A DNA stretch of 64,000 nt from Pusillimonas noertemannii (lineage in GTDB: Bacteria; Pseudomonadota; Gammaproteobacteria; Burkholderiales; Burkholderiaceae_B). The notes under the pieces are model-generated. The model worked only from the letters and a program-made list of their open reading frames with translations. It was not told the origin of the DNA and searched no databases. The stretch is from positions 124,001-188,000 of the forward strand of contig NZ_QEKO01000003.1 in NCBI RefSeq assembly GCF_003096595.1, given 5' to 3'. A program made the translations under genes and the position numbers. Below, one piece after another: positions 46,246 through 55,181 of the stretch; position 1 is the first letter of the stretch, and every line of letters starts with the position of its first letter.

Positions 46246-47688
46246 TCAATCCAGTGCCGGCTCTATTCTTTCCCCCACCGCTTTTTCGATTGCCGCCGCC
46301 GCGCGGAGCAACAGGCGGTCTTGTCCTGGCGGAGCGAATATCGTAATGCCAAAAGGACGGCCTGCCGCATCTCGGCCCGTGGGTATGGCAACCACGGGTC
46401 CTCCTGCCTTGCCGGTGCACTTGGCGGCCGCGCTCATGGGTGCAAGCAAGAAGTCCGCATCGGCGCTTTGCAGGGCCGCCCGTATGCCTCCGTCGAGACT
46501 GAGGGCGAGGTCGCGTTGCCGGTCTGCGACATACCGGGGATCGAGCAGGCCGGTGGTTTGACTGGCGGCTTCCAGCAGCGACTGCCCATATGGAATAGCA
46601 TCGGGATTGACCTTGTTCCAGGCGATAAGATCGTCGATGGAGGAGATGCCGCAGGGCTGAAGCGCGCCAAGCAGGGCATTGAGGCTTTCTTTGAACTCGG
46701 TTCGGAACACGCTCGAGCGTACATCGTTCAACTGTTCCGCGCTGGGCAGGTCGCAGGGGTCTGCAATATAGGCGCCCGAGCAGGCGAGTCGCTGCAGCAC
46801 AGAATCGAAGGCTGCTCGGCAGCCATCGTCGAGCACGGTGTCGGCGATGAACTTGCGGGGAACCCCGATGCGCATTCCTTCAAGGCTTGTACCTAGAAGA
46901 GACGGTGCGTCCGGAAAATAAGACAGGGACAGTGAGTCGTTTACATCGGCGCCGGCCAATGCGCTGAACACCAGAGCCGCATCTTCAACCGTTACGGCCA
47001 ACGGTCCAGGCGCGTCTTGGCTGGGTACAAGGGGGACAACGCCATGGCGGCTGACTCGTCCCACGGTGGGCTTGAAGCCCACGACGGAACTATGTACGGC
47101 GGGCGTCTGGATGGAATTCTGGGTTTCTGTGCCAATTGCAAAGGCGCAGAACCGGGCCGCTACCGAGGCCGCCGAGCCCACGCTGGACCCCTGGCCTCGA
47201 TCATAGCGGTGTCCCAGAAGGTTGCGTACCACGCCTCCGGCTCCGCTGAACTCGGACGGCATGACGTCCGAGACGAAATCGGCGAACTCGGTCAGGTTCG
47301 CCTTGCCCAGCAGCACCGCACCGGCGTCGCGTAAGCGACGCACCAAGGTCGCTTCGTAGGGGGGGAGAAACCCCGCCAGAGCCTTGCTGCCGGCGGAAGC
47401 GGGGCATCCATCGACTGTGAAGACGTTGTCCTTTACGAGATACGGCACCCCGTGCAAGGGGCCGCGGATGAGACCCTCGGCCCGTTCCTTGTCGGCCCGA
47501 ACCGCCTCTTGCAGGGCAAGCGGGGAAACGTTTCGAACGCAATTGACGCCGCGAGGCCCTGGATTCAGTCGCTCGATTCGGTTCAGGTACCACTGTGTGA
47601 CTTCTTGCGAAGAAACCTGGCCGGAGGCGATTGCCGAGCCTATGGCCCTGGCCGAGCCGCTCAAGAGAAGGTTGGAAAGGTCGGGCAT
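46246..47688 (-). CDS. Amidase (amidase-signature family)
   Basis: 480 aa. The Ser-cisSer-Lys triad is recognisable: Lys in PYLVKDNVF, the Gly/Ser-rich GQGSSVGSAASVAARF (cis-Ser) and the nucleophile in TQNSIQTPA. It ends GKAGGPVVAIPTGRDAAGRPFGITIFAPPG. The family hydrolyses linear amides to acids and ammonia. GQGSSVGSAA and TETQNSIQ depart from the common GGSSGGSAA and TDTGGSIR, suggesting an unusual substrate. ATG 47688 gives the family N-terminus; upstream in-frame sequence is AT-rich and unrelated. Confidence 0.87.
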   Translation of the reverse strand: MPDLSNLLLSGSARAIGSAIASGQVSSQEVTQWYLNRIERLNPGPRGVNCVRNVSPLALQEAVRADKERAEGLIRGPLHGVPYLVKDNVFTVDGCPASAGSKALAGFLPPYEATLVRRLRDAGAVLLGKANLTEFADFVSDVMPSEFSGAGGVVRNLLGHRYDRGQGSSVGSAASVAARFCAFAIGTETQNSIQTPAVHSSVVGFKPTVGRVSRHGVVPLVPSQDAPGPLAVTVEDAALVFSALAGADVNDSLSLSYFPDAPSLLGTSLEGMRIGVPRKFIADTVLDDGCRAAFDSVLQRLACSGAYIADPCDLPSAEQLNDVRSSVFRTEFKESLNALLGALQPCGISSIDDLIAWNKVNPDAIPYGQSLLEAASQTTGLLDPRYVADRQRDLALSLDGGIRAALQSADADFLLAPMSAAAKCTGKAGGPVVAIPTGRDAAGRPFGITIFAPPGQDRLLLRAAAAIEKAVGERIEPALD

Positions 47689-47850
47689 TGCGTGTTGTGT
47701 CCTATCGAAAAAATGAAGCAAGGCGAGCCGAGGCGATGAGGCCGTGGCAAAGTGCTTGGAAATACTGGTAGTCTTGAGTGTCAATAGAATAGTGAGAGCG
47801 CTGCCAATGATGTGTGCTGATTTATCAATGACGAATGCATGATCAAGATG

Positions 47851-47868
47851 ATATTTAAATATTTGTAT
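47851..47868. promoter_or_regulatory. ATATTTAAATAT palindrome in the amidase / MarR divergent region
   Basis: A perfect 12-bp palindrome (47851-47862) overlaps TATTTGTAT (47860-47868), whose complement ATACAAATA also occurs at 43277 and 53761. It is a possible MarR operator about 90-160 bp from the two starts. Confidence 0.35.
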
Positions 47869-47954
47869 TTTGCAATTAAAAAGGCATTCAGACAAGATCA
47901 AGCTGTTAAACTATGTACATCAGGCAGTTGTCTGCCCCACACGGAGATTCAATC

Positions 47955-48494
47955 TTGGATGCTCAGTTCAGTCTGGAACACCGTCTTGCATATCGGTTTG
48001 CCGTTCTCTCCGCCGAGAGCGTTCGTTTCTTGGGCGCCATATACACCAAAAAATTCGGCATCTCTACCGCGGGGTGGCGCATCATGTCCATCATCGGGCG
48101 GTACGAACCCATCTTCCCTGGCGTGGCCGCGCAGCATTGCACAATGAGCGCTGACAAGCTTACGCGGGCGGTAGATCGTCTCGTCCAGAAGGGCTACGTG
48201 GTGCGCAACACCGACGAGGCAGACCGGCGTCGTGTCATTCTGTGCCTGTCGTCACGAGGCCGGGCGGTTTACAACGAAGTCGAAGAGCTGCATCAATTGA
48301 TGGAAGCAAAATGGCGCCAGGCGCTAAGCCAAGAAGAAAACACGGTTCTGGACTCCATCATGGACAAGCTCGAGGCGCGTGCGCACGACATATTCAACCG
48401 CCCCCCTGAAACCGAGGCCGGCGGCGCTGTGCGCACGACGCGGCGCGCTGCCGCCACGCGGGCTTCGGCGGCACGTAAACGGGCAGTGGCCTGA
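47955..48494 (+). CDS. MarR-family transcriptional regulator
   Basis: 179 aa from TTG 47955, which has GGAG (47943-47946) at ideal distance. The in-frame ATG at 47913 has no ribosome site. HRLAYRFAVLSAESVRFLGAIYTKKFGISTAGWRIMSIIGRYEPI, TMSADKLTRAVDRLVQKGYVVRNTDEADRRRVILCLS is the MarR winged helix. The C-terminal tail is Ala/Arg-rich (RTTRRAAATRASAARKRAVA). It is divergent from the amidase and directly upstream, head to tail, of the convergent Dpp-type operon. It probably controls the amidase and neighbouring oxygenase genes. Confidence 0.83.
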   Translation: MDAQFSLEHRLAYRFAVLSAESVRFLGAIYTKKFGISTAGWRIMSIIGRYEPIFPGVAAQHCTMSADKLTRAVDRLVQKGYVVRNTDEADRRRVILCLSSRGRAVYNEVEELHQLMEAKWRQALSQEENTVLDSIMDKLEARAHDIFNRPPETEAGGAVRTTRRAAATRASAARKRAVA

Positions 48495-48516
48495 CATAAA
48501 CACGCAGGGCGCGGCT

Positions 48517-49362
48517 TCACGCCGGCTCTGCACTCTCTTCCAGCTGTACACGGTGAATCCATGTCGGGTCGACGTCCGGCAAGGGAATGGCCCGCAGAAG
48601 ACGCTGGGTATATTTTTGGTGTGGGTGCTCGAACACTTCGTTCGTCATGCCGTTTTCAACGATATCGCCGCCGCGCATCACAATGACTTTTTCACACGTT
48701 GCACGCACCACCGAGAGATCGTGGCTGATCAGCAATAAAGTCAGGCCACGGTCTTTGCGCAGCTTGTCCAGCAGTTGTAAAAGCTGCGCCTGCACCGAAA
48801 CATCCAGTCCCGAGACGATCTCGTCCGCGACAATCACCTCGGGGTTCAGCGCCAGGGCTCTGGCAATACCCACCCGCTGGCGCTGGCCCCCTGAAAGCTG
48901 ATGCGCATAACGCTTAGAGAAGCTTTCTGACAACCCTGCCAGCTCAAGCAATTCAACGGCTTTGTCACGCGCTTGGGCGGACGACTTGACCAAGCCGTTG
49001 CTGATCAAGGGTTCAGCTACGATCGAGCCGACGGTAAGTCGAGGGTTAAGCGCCGATTGGGAATCTTGAAAGATGATCTGCATGCGCCGCCGTAATGGGC
49101 GCAGTTCGTGTTCAGACAGCCCGATCAGCTCTTGTCCTTCGAAGCAGATGCTGCCACCCGAGGTTTCGCTCAGCCTAAGCAGTGCGCGGGCCAGGGTGCT
49201 TTTTCCAGAGCCCGATTCCCCGACGATGCCGATGGAGTCTCCGCGCGCCACCTGGAATGAAACACCATGCAGCACTTCTATCATGGGTACAGGCTTGAAC
49301 AGGCGCTTGCGTGCGGAGTCGGGAAATGAGACCCGAAGACTCTTGACGTCGAATTGCATCAT
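48517..49362 (-). CDS. Dpp/Opp-type ABC ATP-binding protein (F subunit)
   Basis: 281 aa. Walker A is GESGSGKST, the Q-loop region is IIFQDSQSALNPRLTV, and the signature is QLSGGQRQR. Walker B is VIVADEIVSGLD, where the usual DEP is DEI. The C-terminal HPYT-like HPHQKYTQRLL is the peptide-importer hallmark. It is the last gene of a five-gene importer and overlaps its partner by ATGA. Confidence 0.9.
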   Translation of the reverse strand: MMQFDVKSLRVSFPDSARKRLFKPVPMIEVLHGVSFQVARGDSIGIVGESGSGKSTLARALLRLSETSGGSICFEGQELIGLSEHELRPLRRRMQIIFQDSQSALNPRLTVGSIVAEPLISNGLVKSSAQARDKAVELLELAGLSESFSKRYAHQLSGGQRQRVGIARALALNPEVIVADEIVSGLDVSVQAQLLQLLDKLRKDRGLTLLLISHDLSVVRATCEKVIVMRGGDIVENGMTNEVFEHPHQKYTQRLLRAIPLPDVDPTWIHRVQLEESAEPA

Positions 49363-50246
49363 GCCGCGCTCACTCCCTGGTGATTCACGATTTCGTCGAA
49401 CAGTTCTGCGTGCAAGGTGCTGGATATCGGCTGAAGCAAGCGGTTCGGACGATCATAGCGCGGTACCGCGTCCAGCAGCGCCTGGGTGTACCGATGTTTG
49501 GGCAAACGGAATACATCGTGGGTCGTCCCCGACTCGAGAATCGTGCCCGCGAAGATAACGCTGATTGCATCGCACACTTTTGCGACAACCCCCAGGTCAT
49601 GGGTCACAAACAGTACCGAGGTGCCGAACTGCTCTTGCAGTTCCCGAATGAGGCGCAGAATCTGGTGCTGCACCGTAACGTCCAGCGCCGTGGTGGGCTC
49701 GTCGGCAATGATCAGTTTGGGCCGGCACGCAAAGGCGATCGCAATGACAATACGCTGGCACATGCCGCCAGAAAGTTGGTGCGGATGCTGTTTCATGACG
49801 CGTTCGGGATCTCGGATACGAACCGCTTCCAGCATTTCGAGCGCGCGTGCGCGGGCTGCTTTTTTTTTCATGCCCATATGAAACTGCAAGACATCGGTGA
49901 TCTGCGTTTCGATCCGCATGACCGGATTGAGCGCCGTCATCGGGTTCTGCAGAATCATGGACATCGACCGTCCCAGAAGCCGCCTTCTTTCGGTGGGCCT
50001 TAGTAAGGTCAGGTCTTGGCCATCGAACCAGATGCTTCCAGAGTCGATACGTGCGCCGTCAGGCAGGACGCCGAGAATCGCTTTGCCAACCATCGTTTTA
50101 CCACCGCCTGACTCGCCCACCAAGCCATGCACCGCCTGGCTTTCAAGGCAAAGGCTCAGGCCACGCAGTATGGGTGTACGAGTGCCGCGCGGGCCGCGCA
50201 CGCTTAGCGACAGGTTTCTGACTTCAAGCAGAGGAGACGTGTTCAT
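49359..50246 (-). CDS. Dpp/Opp-type ABC ATP-binding protein (D subunit)
   Basis: 295 aa. Walker A is GESGGGKTM, with MILQNPMTALNPVMRI, the signature QLSGGMCQRI, Walker B LIIADEPTTALD and the end region PKHRYTQALLDAVP. The start at 50246 overlaps the permease stop (ATGA). It works with the F subunit and the two permeases. Confidence 0.91.
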   Translation of the reverse strand: MNTSPLLEVRNLSLSVRGPRGTRTPILRGLSLCLESQAVHGLVGESGGGKTMVGKAILGVLPDGARIDSGSIWFDGQDLTLLRPTERRRLLGRSMSMILQNPMTALNPVMRIETQITDVLQFHMGMKKKAARARALEMLEAVRIRDPERVMKQHPHQLSGGMCQRIVIAIAFACRPKLIIADEPTTALDVTVQHQILRLIRELQEQFGTSVLFVTHDLGVVAKVCDAISVIFAGTILESGTTHDVFRLPKHRYTQALLDAVPRYDRPNRLLQPISSTLHAELFDEIVNHQGVSAA

Positions 50247-51094
50247 CGTTGCAGCACCGGATCGACGGCTTGCTGTGTGCCGTCGCAAAACGCGTTCAGA
50301 CTGAGAACCATGATGATGATGACAAGAATAGGCGCAGCGAGTACCCACCAAGCCTGATTGATGTAGGCGCGCCCGTCGGCGATGATGCCTCCCCAGGTGG
50401 CGACGCTGCTGGAGCTGAAGCCGATGAAGCTGAGAATGGCTTCGACCACGATGGCGCGGCCCATTTCAAGGCCGAAAAGAACCATCATGATGGGCAGGAC
50501 GTTCGGAAGGATCTCGTGCAAGACCACCCGCAGCGGCCGCATGCCGATTGCGCGCGCCGACATGATGAAATCCTGCTCTTTGAGCGCCTGTACTTCGCCC
50601 CGTATGACCCTACAGAATCGGGTCCATCCGATGATGATGACGGCCATGATCACCGTCATCAGGCCGGGACCGATGACGGCCGCCAGGACAATGGCCAACA
50701 ACATTGGCGGAAATGACATGAATACTTCCAGGACACGGGAAATCACGGCATCGACTTTGCCGCCGAAGTATCCGGCGAAGATGCCCAGGGCGACGCCCAC
50801 CAGGGCCGAAGCTGCCGCACCCGCCAGCATTACCAGTAAGGCCGGCCGGGTCCCGAACAAGAGTCGAGACAACAGGTCTCGGCCTAAAGCGTCGGTACCC
50901 AGCGGGTAATTGGGGTCGCCGCCGGCAAACCAGGCGGGCGGCAGCAGCTGATTGAGCAGGCTTTGCTCCACTGGGTCGTGTGGGGCGAGCCAGGGCGCTA
51001 GTATGGCAACCAGGATCAATGCCGTCAGCACGCCGCCGCCCAACCACATGCGGGCATTGCCGCGAAGAGGGAACGCAAGACACAGTGATTTCAT
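50243..51094 (-). CDS. Dpp/Opp-type ABC permease (C subunit)
   Basis: 283 aa. The N-terminal membrane helix is followed by APHDPVEQ...YPLGTDALGRDLLSRLLFGTR, the DppC/OppC hallmark, then five more helices and the EAA-type loop SARAIGMRPLRVVLHEILPNVLP. The start overlaps the stop of the B subunit gene (TGATG). Confidence 0.93.
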   Translation of the reverse strand: MKSLCLAFPLRGNARMWLGGGVLTALILVAILAPWLAPHDPVEQSLLNQLLPPAWFAGGDPNYPLGTDALGRDLLSRLLFGTRPALLVMLAGAAASALVGVALGIFAGYFGGKVDAVISRVLEVFMSFPPMLLAIVLAAVIGPGLMTVIMAVIIIGWTRFCRVIRGEVQALKEQDFIMSARAIGMRPLRVVLHEILPNVLPIMMVLFGLEMGRAIVVEAILSFIGFSSSSVATWGGIIADGRAYINQAWWVLAAPILVIIIMVLSLNAFCDGTQQAVDPVLQR

Positions 51095-52098
51095 CAGTGA
51101 CGCGCCCTTACGTTGAGTGCCGAATGAAGTAGATCGAAAGCGAAGTTCATGATGACGAAGATAAAGGCAAACACGATCGTCACGCCTTGAATCAGCGGCA
51201 GGTCCCGATTAATTGCTGCGACATACAGTAGGTTGCCTATGCCCGGATAGGCAAAGATCAGCTCGACGAGCACGGTTCCTCCGACCAGGAAGACAAAGTT
51301 GACGCCGGTCAGGGTGATGGTGGGTAGTAGAGCGTTGGGCAGGGCATGCCGAAACAGAACACGGGGCCGAGCGAAGCCCTTTACACGCGCAAGAAGGATG
51401 TAGTCCTGCACGTTCGCCTCGAGTAAAGAGCTTTTGAGCACGCGAGCGATAACCGCAAGCAGAGGCAGGGCAAGCGCCGTCGCCGGAAGGATCAGATGTT
51501 GCAAGAGCTCGCCCACCTGTGAAAAGCGAAGGGTAGCCAAGCTTTCGAACAGATAGAATTGCGTGCTGAAATCGAAACTGCGCGATGGGTCGATGCGGCC
51601 CGAAAGCGGAAGCACGGGCCACATGACGCCAAAGGCCAGGATCAGCAGCAAGGCCCAGAGAAACTCTGGAATCGCCAGGGCCACCGAGTTTATCGAGTCG
51701 ATCAGGCTTTCAAGGATGCCGCCCCGCCAGTATGTGGCGGCAAGAGCAAACAGAAAGCCCGCTATCAGCGAGATGATGATCGCCACCACCGCAAGCTCCA
51801 GCGTGGCGGGCACGCTCTTGAGCACCAGCGTGAGCACATCCTGCTTCAGCATGATGGAAGTGCCCAGGTTTCCGGTGGCGATGTCCTGAAGGAAAATCAA
51901 GAACTGGTGGGGGATGCTCTTATCCAAACCGAACTGGACACGCAACTGCTGGATGTCTTCAGGTGTGGACTCGCCCACGATCATCATGGCCACCGGGTCG
52001 CCCGGGATAAGCCGAAGAAGCACGAACACGACGAGAGCGACCCCGAATAAGGTGGGAATCGCCAGCAGCAGGCGCCGAAACAACACATTTGCATTCAT
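51094..52098 (-). CDS. Dpp/Opp-type ABC permease (B subunit)
   Basis: 334 aa. LFRRLLLAIPTLFGVALVVFVLLRLIPGDP is the DppB/OppB N-terminus. It has a large loop, ARVKGFARPRVLFRHALPNALLPTITLTG, and VELIFAYPGIGNLLYVAAINRDLPLIQG. It follows the binding-protein gene by 9 bp. Confidence 0.93.
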   Translation of the reverse strand: MNANVLFRRLLLAIPTLFGVALVVFVLLRLIPGDPVAMMIVGESTPEDIQQLRVQFGLDKSIPHQFLIFLQDIATGNLGTSIMLKQDVLTLVLKSVPATLELAVVAIIISLIAGFLFALAATYWRGGILESLIDSINSVALAIPEFLWALLLILAFGVMWPVLPLSGRIDPSRSFDFSTQFYLFESLATLRFSQVGELLQHLILPATALALPLLAVIARVLKSSLLEANVQDYILLARVKGFARPRVLFRHALPNALLPTITLTGVNFVFLVGGTVLVELIFAYPGIGNLLYVAAINRDLPLIQGVTIVFAFIFVIMNFAFDLLHSALNVRARH

Positions 52099-52107
52099 CG
52101 GCCGACC

Positions 52108-53637
52108 TCAGGCACGTCCGATCTTGGCGGGGAGGATGTGCCCGACCAAATGCGGGGTGAAGGTCAGTTCGCGTTTATAGATAACCGGCTGGTAAAACTG
52201 AAACAGTGGAATGACGAAGGCGTTCTCGGCGATGTACCGGTTGACCGCTTTGTAGCCGGCCAGCCGCTTTGCCTCGTCCCGCTCCTCGAACAAAGGTCTG
52301 ATCCGGCCGTCCAGGTCGGGCGTTTGCCAGGAAGCATGGGGCGAGTTCATGACCATCGCCGTGCCCAACGATGATTCAGGGTCTGCTGTGGAGTTGCCCC
52401 AGTTGTAGAAGGCGGCCGGCGCCAGTTTGTGCTGGGCGCGAAGCTCGAAGTGTTTGGCGATTTCATACACTTCGACGTTGGCTTTGATGCCGACCTTGCG
52501 CCACATTTCCACAATGGCCAGAACGGTTTCGTAATCTTTGGGCTTGTAGCCGCGCGTGGTCTGGATCGTAAACTCCACGGGCTTGTCGCGCGAGTAGCCC
52601 GACGCCTTGAGCAGGCGCTCGGCCAGGGCAGGGTCATAAGGCGTGGTAATAGAGGGGTCGTAGCCCTTGTATTGCGGGGCCAGCAGCGTGTCGATCGGGG
52701 TGGCCATGCCTCGGTGCAGGCGCTCGACGATCAGCTTCTTGTCGATGGCATGCGCCGCGGCCTTGCGCACATTGGCGTCTTCCATAATGCCGTTGTTATT
52801 GAGAAAAAGCAGGGCGATGTCGGTGATCGGGTGAGCGACGCCGACAAGATCAGTCTTGCGGCTTAGACGCTCATATTCCTCGTAGGGAACATCAAGCGTT
52901 ATATCCGACGCACCTCGCTCTATTTCTGCAACACGCCCCGCCGGATCGACGATGAACTTGAAGACGACGGTATCAAAGGCGGGCTTGGGGCCCCAGTAAT
53001 GGGGGTTGACCTTCAGGCGCAGGAAAGAACCGCGTTCGAATTGGTCGAACATATAAGGCCCCGAACCCATCGGCCGCCTTTCGAACCCTTCTTTGCCCAC
53101 GGCTTCGTAGTAATGCGGAGGAATGAGGTAACAGGCCAGGAAGGTAAAGCGCTCTAGCATATTGGCCCGCCAGGGCTCTACATCGAAGGTCACGACGTTG
53201 CCCTGCGTCGTAAGGTTCTTGATGCTGGCAAATACGGTGGACAGGGGGTTGCCCGAGGAAGCCTCTCTTAGGCGCCGCAGATTCCACAGTACGTCGTCCA
53301 GGCTGACCGGCTTGCCGTCATGCCAGAAGGCGCCCTCGCGAAGGCGCATGGAGATCTTGTCGCGGTTCGGGCTCCAGCTGAATTCATCCATCAGGCCCGG
53401 CTGCAGGGACAGGTCTTCGGCCTGCCCGATGTACGGGTCATACAGCGTTTTGAATATGCTTTGCAGCCCCGGGCTGGTGGCGTAAGAGCCGCTGTTCGGA
53501 TCGAAGCCCGGCGGGGCGATGTTGTAGGCGATGGTCAGCGTCGGGCCGATCTCGGCGCGCGCCTGCTGGGACCACAGCAACGGCGACAGGGCCGCCGGTG
53601 CAACGGCAAGTGTTTTTATGAATGAGCGGCGCTTCAT
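52108..53637 (-). CDS. Dpp/Opp-type ABC substrate-binding protein with twin-arginine-like signal
   Basis: 509 aa. The signal is MKRRSFIKTLAVAPAALSPLLWSQQARA, with an R-R-x-F-x-K motif suggesting Tat export. Family-5 features: GFDPNSGSYATSPGLQSIFKTLYDPYI, LREGAFWHDGKPVSLDDVLW, GSGPYMFDQFERGSFLRLKVNPHYWG, and RKAAAHAIDKKLIV. AAGGAG precedes ATG 53637. First gene of the importer operon; divergent from the Rieske gene at 53831, so the imported substrate may be a peptide-like or amide-containing aromatic compound. Confidence 0.9.
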   Translation of the reverse strand: MKRRSFIKTLAVAPAALSPLLWSQQARAEIGPTLTIAYNIAPPGFDPNSGSYATSPGLQSIFKTLYDPYIGQAEDLSLQPGLMDEFSWSPNRDKISMRLREGAFWHDGKPVSLDDVLWNLRRLREASSGNPLSTVFASIKNLTTQGNVVTFDVEPWRANMLERFTFLACYLIPPHYYEAVGKEGFERRPMGSGPYMFDQFERGSFLRLKVNPHYWGPKPAFDTVVFKFIVDPAGRVAEIERGASDITLDVPYEEYERLSRKTDLVGVAHPITDIALLFLNNNGIMEDANVRKAAAHAIDKKLIVERLHRGMATPIDTLLAPQYKGYDPSITTPYDPALAERLLKASGYSRDKPVEFTIQTTRGYKPKDYETVLAIVEMWRKVGIKANVEVYEIAKHFELRAQHKLAPAAFYNWGNSTADPESSLGTAMVMNSPHASWQTPDLDGRIRPLFEERDEAKRLAGYKAVNRYIAENAFVIPLFQFYQPVIYKRELTFTPHLVGHILPAKIGRA

Positions 53638-53830
53638 GATGATGTCTCCTTCTTTTGGCTCGTTTTCTAAGCTGCCTGATGCACACCGTTCATGCGCAAA
53701 GCAGCCCGAACGAGAATTCGCAGAATATCTCAGTTGTTTGTTTAAATCAATAGTCGCATAATACAAATATCGCCAAATAGAGTTAATTTTCGGGCCTGCG
53801 GCGATGGGCTCATGAATGGAGAAATGTCCG

Positions 53831-55108
53831 ATGCTTAGTCCAGAACGGAACCGGACCCTTACATCTGTCGGTCCGGACACCCCTATGGGAAATCTAATGC
53901 GTTCCTATTGGCTGCCCGTCTTGCTATCCAGCGAGCTTCCCGACCCTGATTGTCAGCCCGTGCGTGTGCGCCATCTTGGGGAAAAACTCGTGGCTTTTCG
54001 CGACACGTCGGGCACGGTGGGTCTGCTCGACGAGTTCTGTCCGCACCGTAGGGCCTCTTTGGTTCTGGGCCGCAACGAAGAGGGCGGTCTGCGATGTGTT
54101 TATCACGGCTGGAAATTCGATACCTCCGGCGCATGCATTGATTTGCCCAGCGAGCCACCCACTAGCTCATTCAAGCAACGCGTTCGCACAAAAAGCTATC
54201 CGTGTATCGAGGCGGGTGGCGCGATATGGGCCTATCTGGGCGAGGGCGAGCCGCCCGCGCCGCCGGCGTTCGAATGGATGGCCGTACGGCCCGAGCAAAG
54301 ATTCGTCAGCAAGCGCCTGCTGGAGTGCAATTGGGCTCAGGCCCTTGAAGGCGATATCGACAGCAGCCATGCCTCTATTCTGCATTCAAGGCTGAACCCT
54401 GCCGACTACGCCGAGTTCGAGGGCGCGCGCGAACTGCTGTACTTTGATGGCGATCGGTATCCGCGCTATGAGGTGTTCGATACCGACTTCGGCATGACGA
54501 TGGCGGCCAGGCGAAATGCAGAACCGGGTTCGCATTACTGGCGGGGCGCCCAGTACATCATGCCTATCTTCGTCATGATCGCGCCTTTTGACGACCCTTT
54601 GCCTCAGATGAATATGTGGGTGCCCATGGATGATGGCAACACCATGGTATGGGCTTTGCATTGGCACCCTGATCGAAACCTCACCCAAGACGAGCTTGAA
54701 CGACGAGGCAGCAACCTGTACTTTCATTGCACCCAGTTTGAAGACGGAACCTCCGAAGCCGGCAGCAGTTGGATCCCGAAAGCGAACAGCCGCAACGATT
54801 ACCTGGCGGATGCCGAGGTGCAGCGCACCAAGATGTATTCTGGAATCGAGCCCTTGTGGTGCCAAGACAAGGCAGTACAAGAAAGCATGGGTACGATCAC
54901 CGATCGCGTGCACGAGCATCTTGCACCCAGCGATCTTGCGATCAGCCGTTGGCGGCAGAAAATTCTTGCTACAGTCGAAAACCCGGTTCAGCTAGAAGAG
55001 CTTCCCGGCCGAGACCCACAAACCCATCGTGTGCGTCCGCCTCACTTCGTGGCGCCCGAGAACGCCGATTGGCGATCTCGCATGGAGGAAGAATCCAGAA
55101 TCGCTTAA
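53831..55108 (+). CDS. Phthalate-type Rieske oxygenase
   Basis: 425 aa. C70-x-H72, C89-x2-H92; iron site D177-x2-H180-x4-H185. In the first Rieske loop the usual CPHRGAS is CPHRRAS. ATG 53831 was chosen over 53816 because GGAG (53818-53821) then forms the ribosome site and the N-terminus aligns with the paralogues at 215 and 43340. An SDR gene follows after 73 bp on the same strand. Confidence 0.91.
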   Translation: MLSPERNRTLTSVGPDTPMGNLMRSYWLPVLLSSELPDPDCQPVRVRHLGEKLVAFRDTSGTVGLLDEFCPHRRASLVLGRNEEGGLRCVYHGWKFDTSGACIDLPSEPPTSSFKQRVRTKSYPCIEAGGAIWAYLGEGEPPAPPAFEWMAVRPEQRFVSKRLLECNWAQALEGDIDSSHASILHSRLNPADYAEFEGARELLYFDGDRYPRYEVFDTDFGMTMAARRNAEPGSHYWRGAQYIMPIFVMIAPFDDPLPQMNMWVPMDDGNTMVWALHWHPDRNLTQDELERRGSNLYFHCTQFEDGTSEAGSSWIPKANSRNDYLADAEVQRTKMYSGIEPLWCQDKAVQESMGTITDRVHEHLAPSDLAISRWRQKILATVENPVQLEELPGRDPQTHRVRPPHFVAPENADWRSRMEEESRIA

Positions 55109-55181
55109 GCGTTGCAAGCCGGCATAGTGCCAAGGCCTTGTGCCGGTGGCTTTTCAGGATGATTCATATTTCGGACATAAC

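Noticed and set aside
47689-47901. 71-residue N-terminal extension of the amidase
   Set aside because: AT-rich sequence of the divergent promoter, without ribosome site; family similarity starts at 47688.
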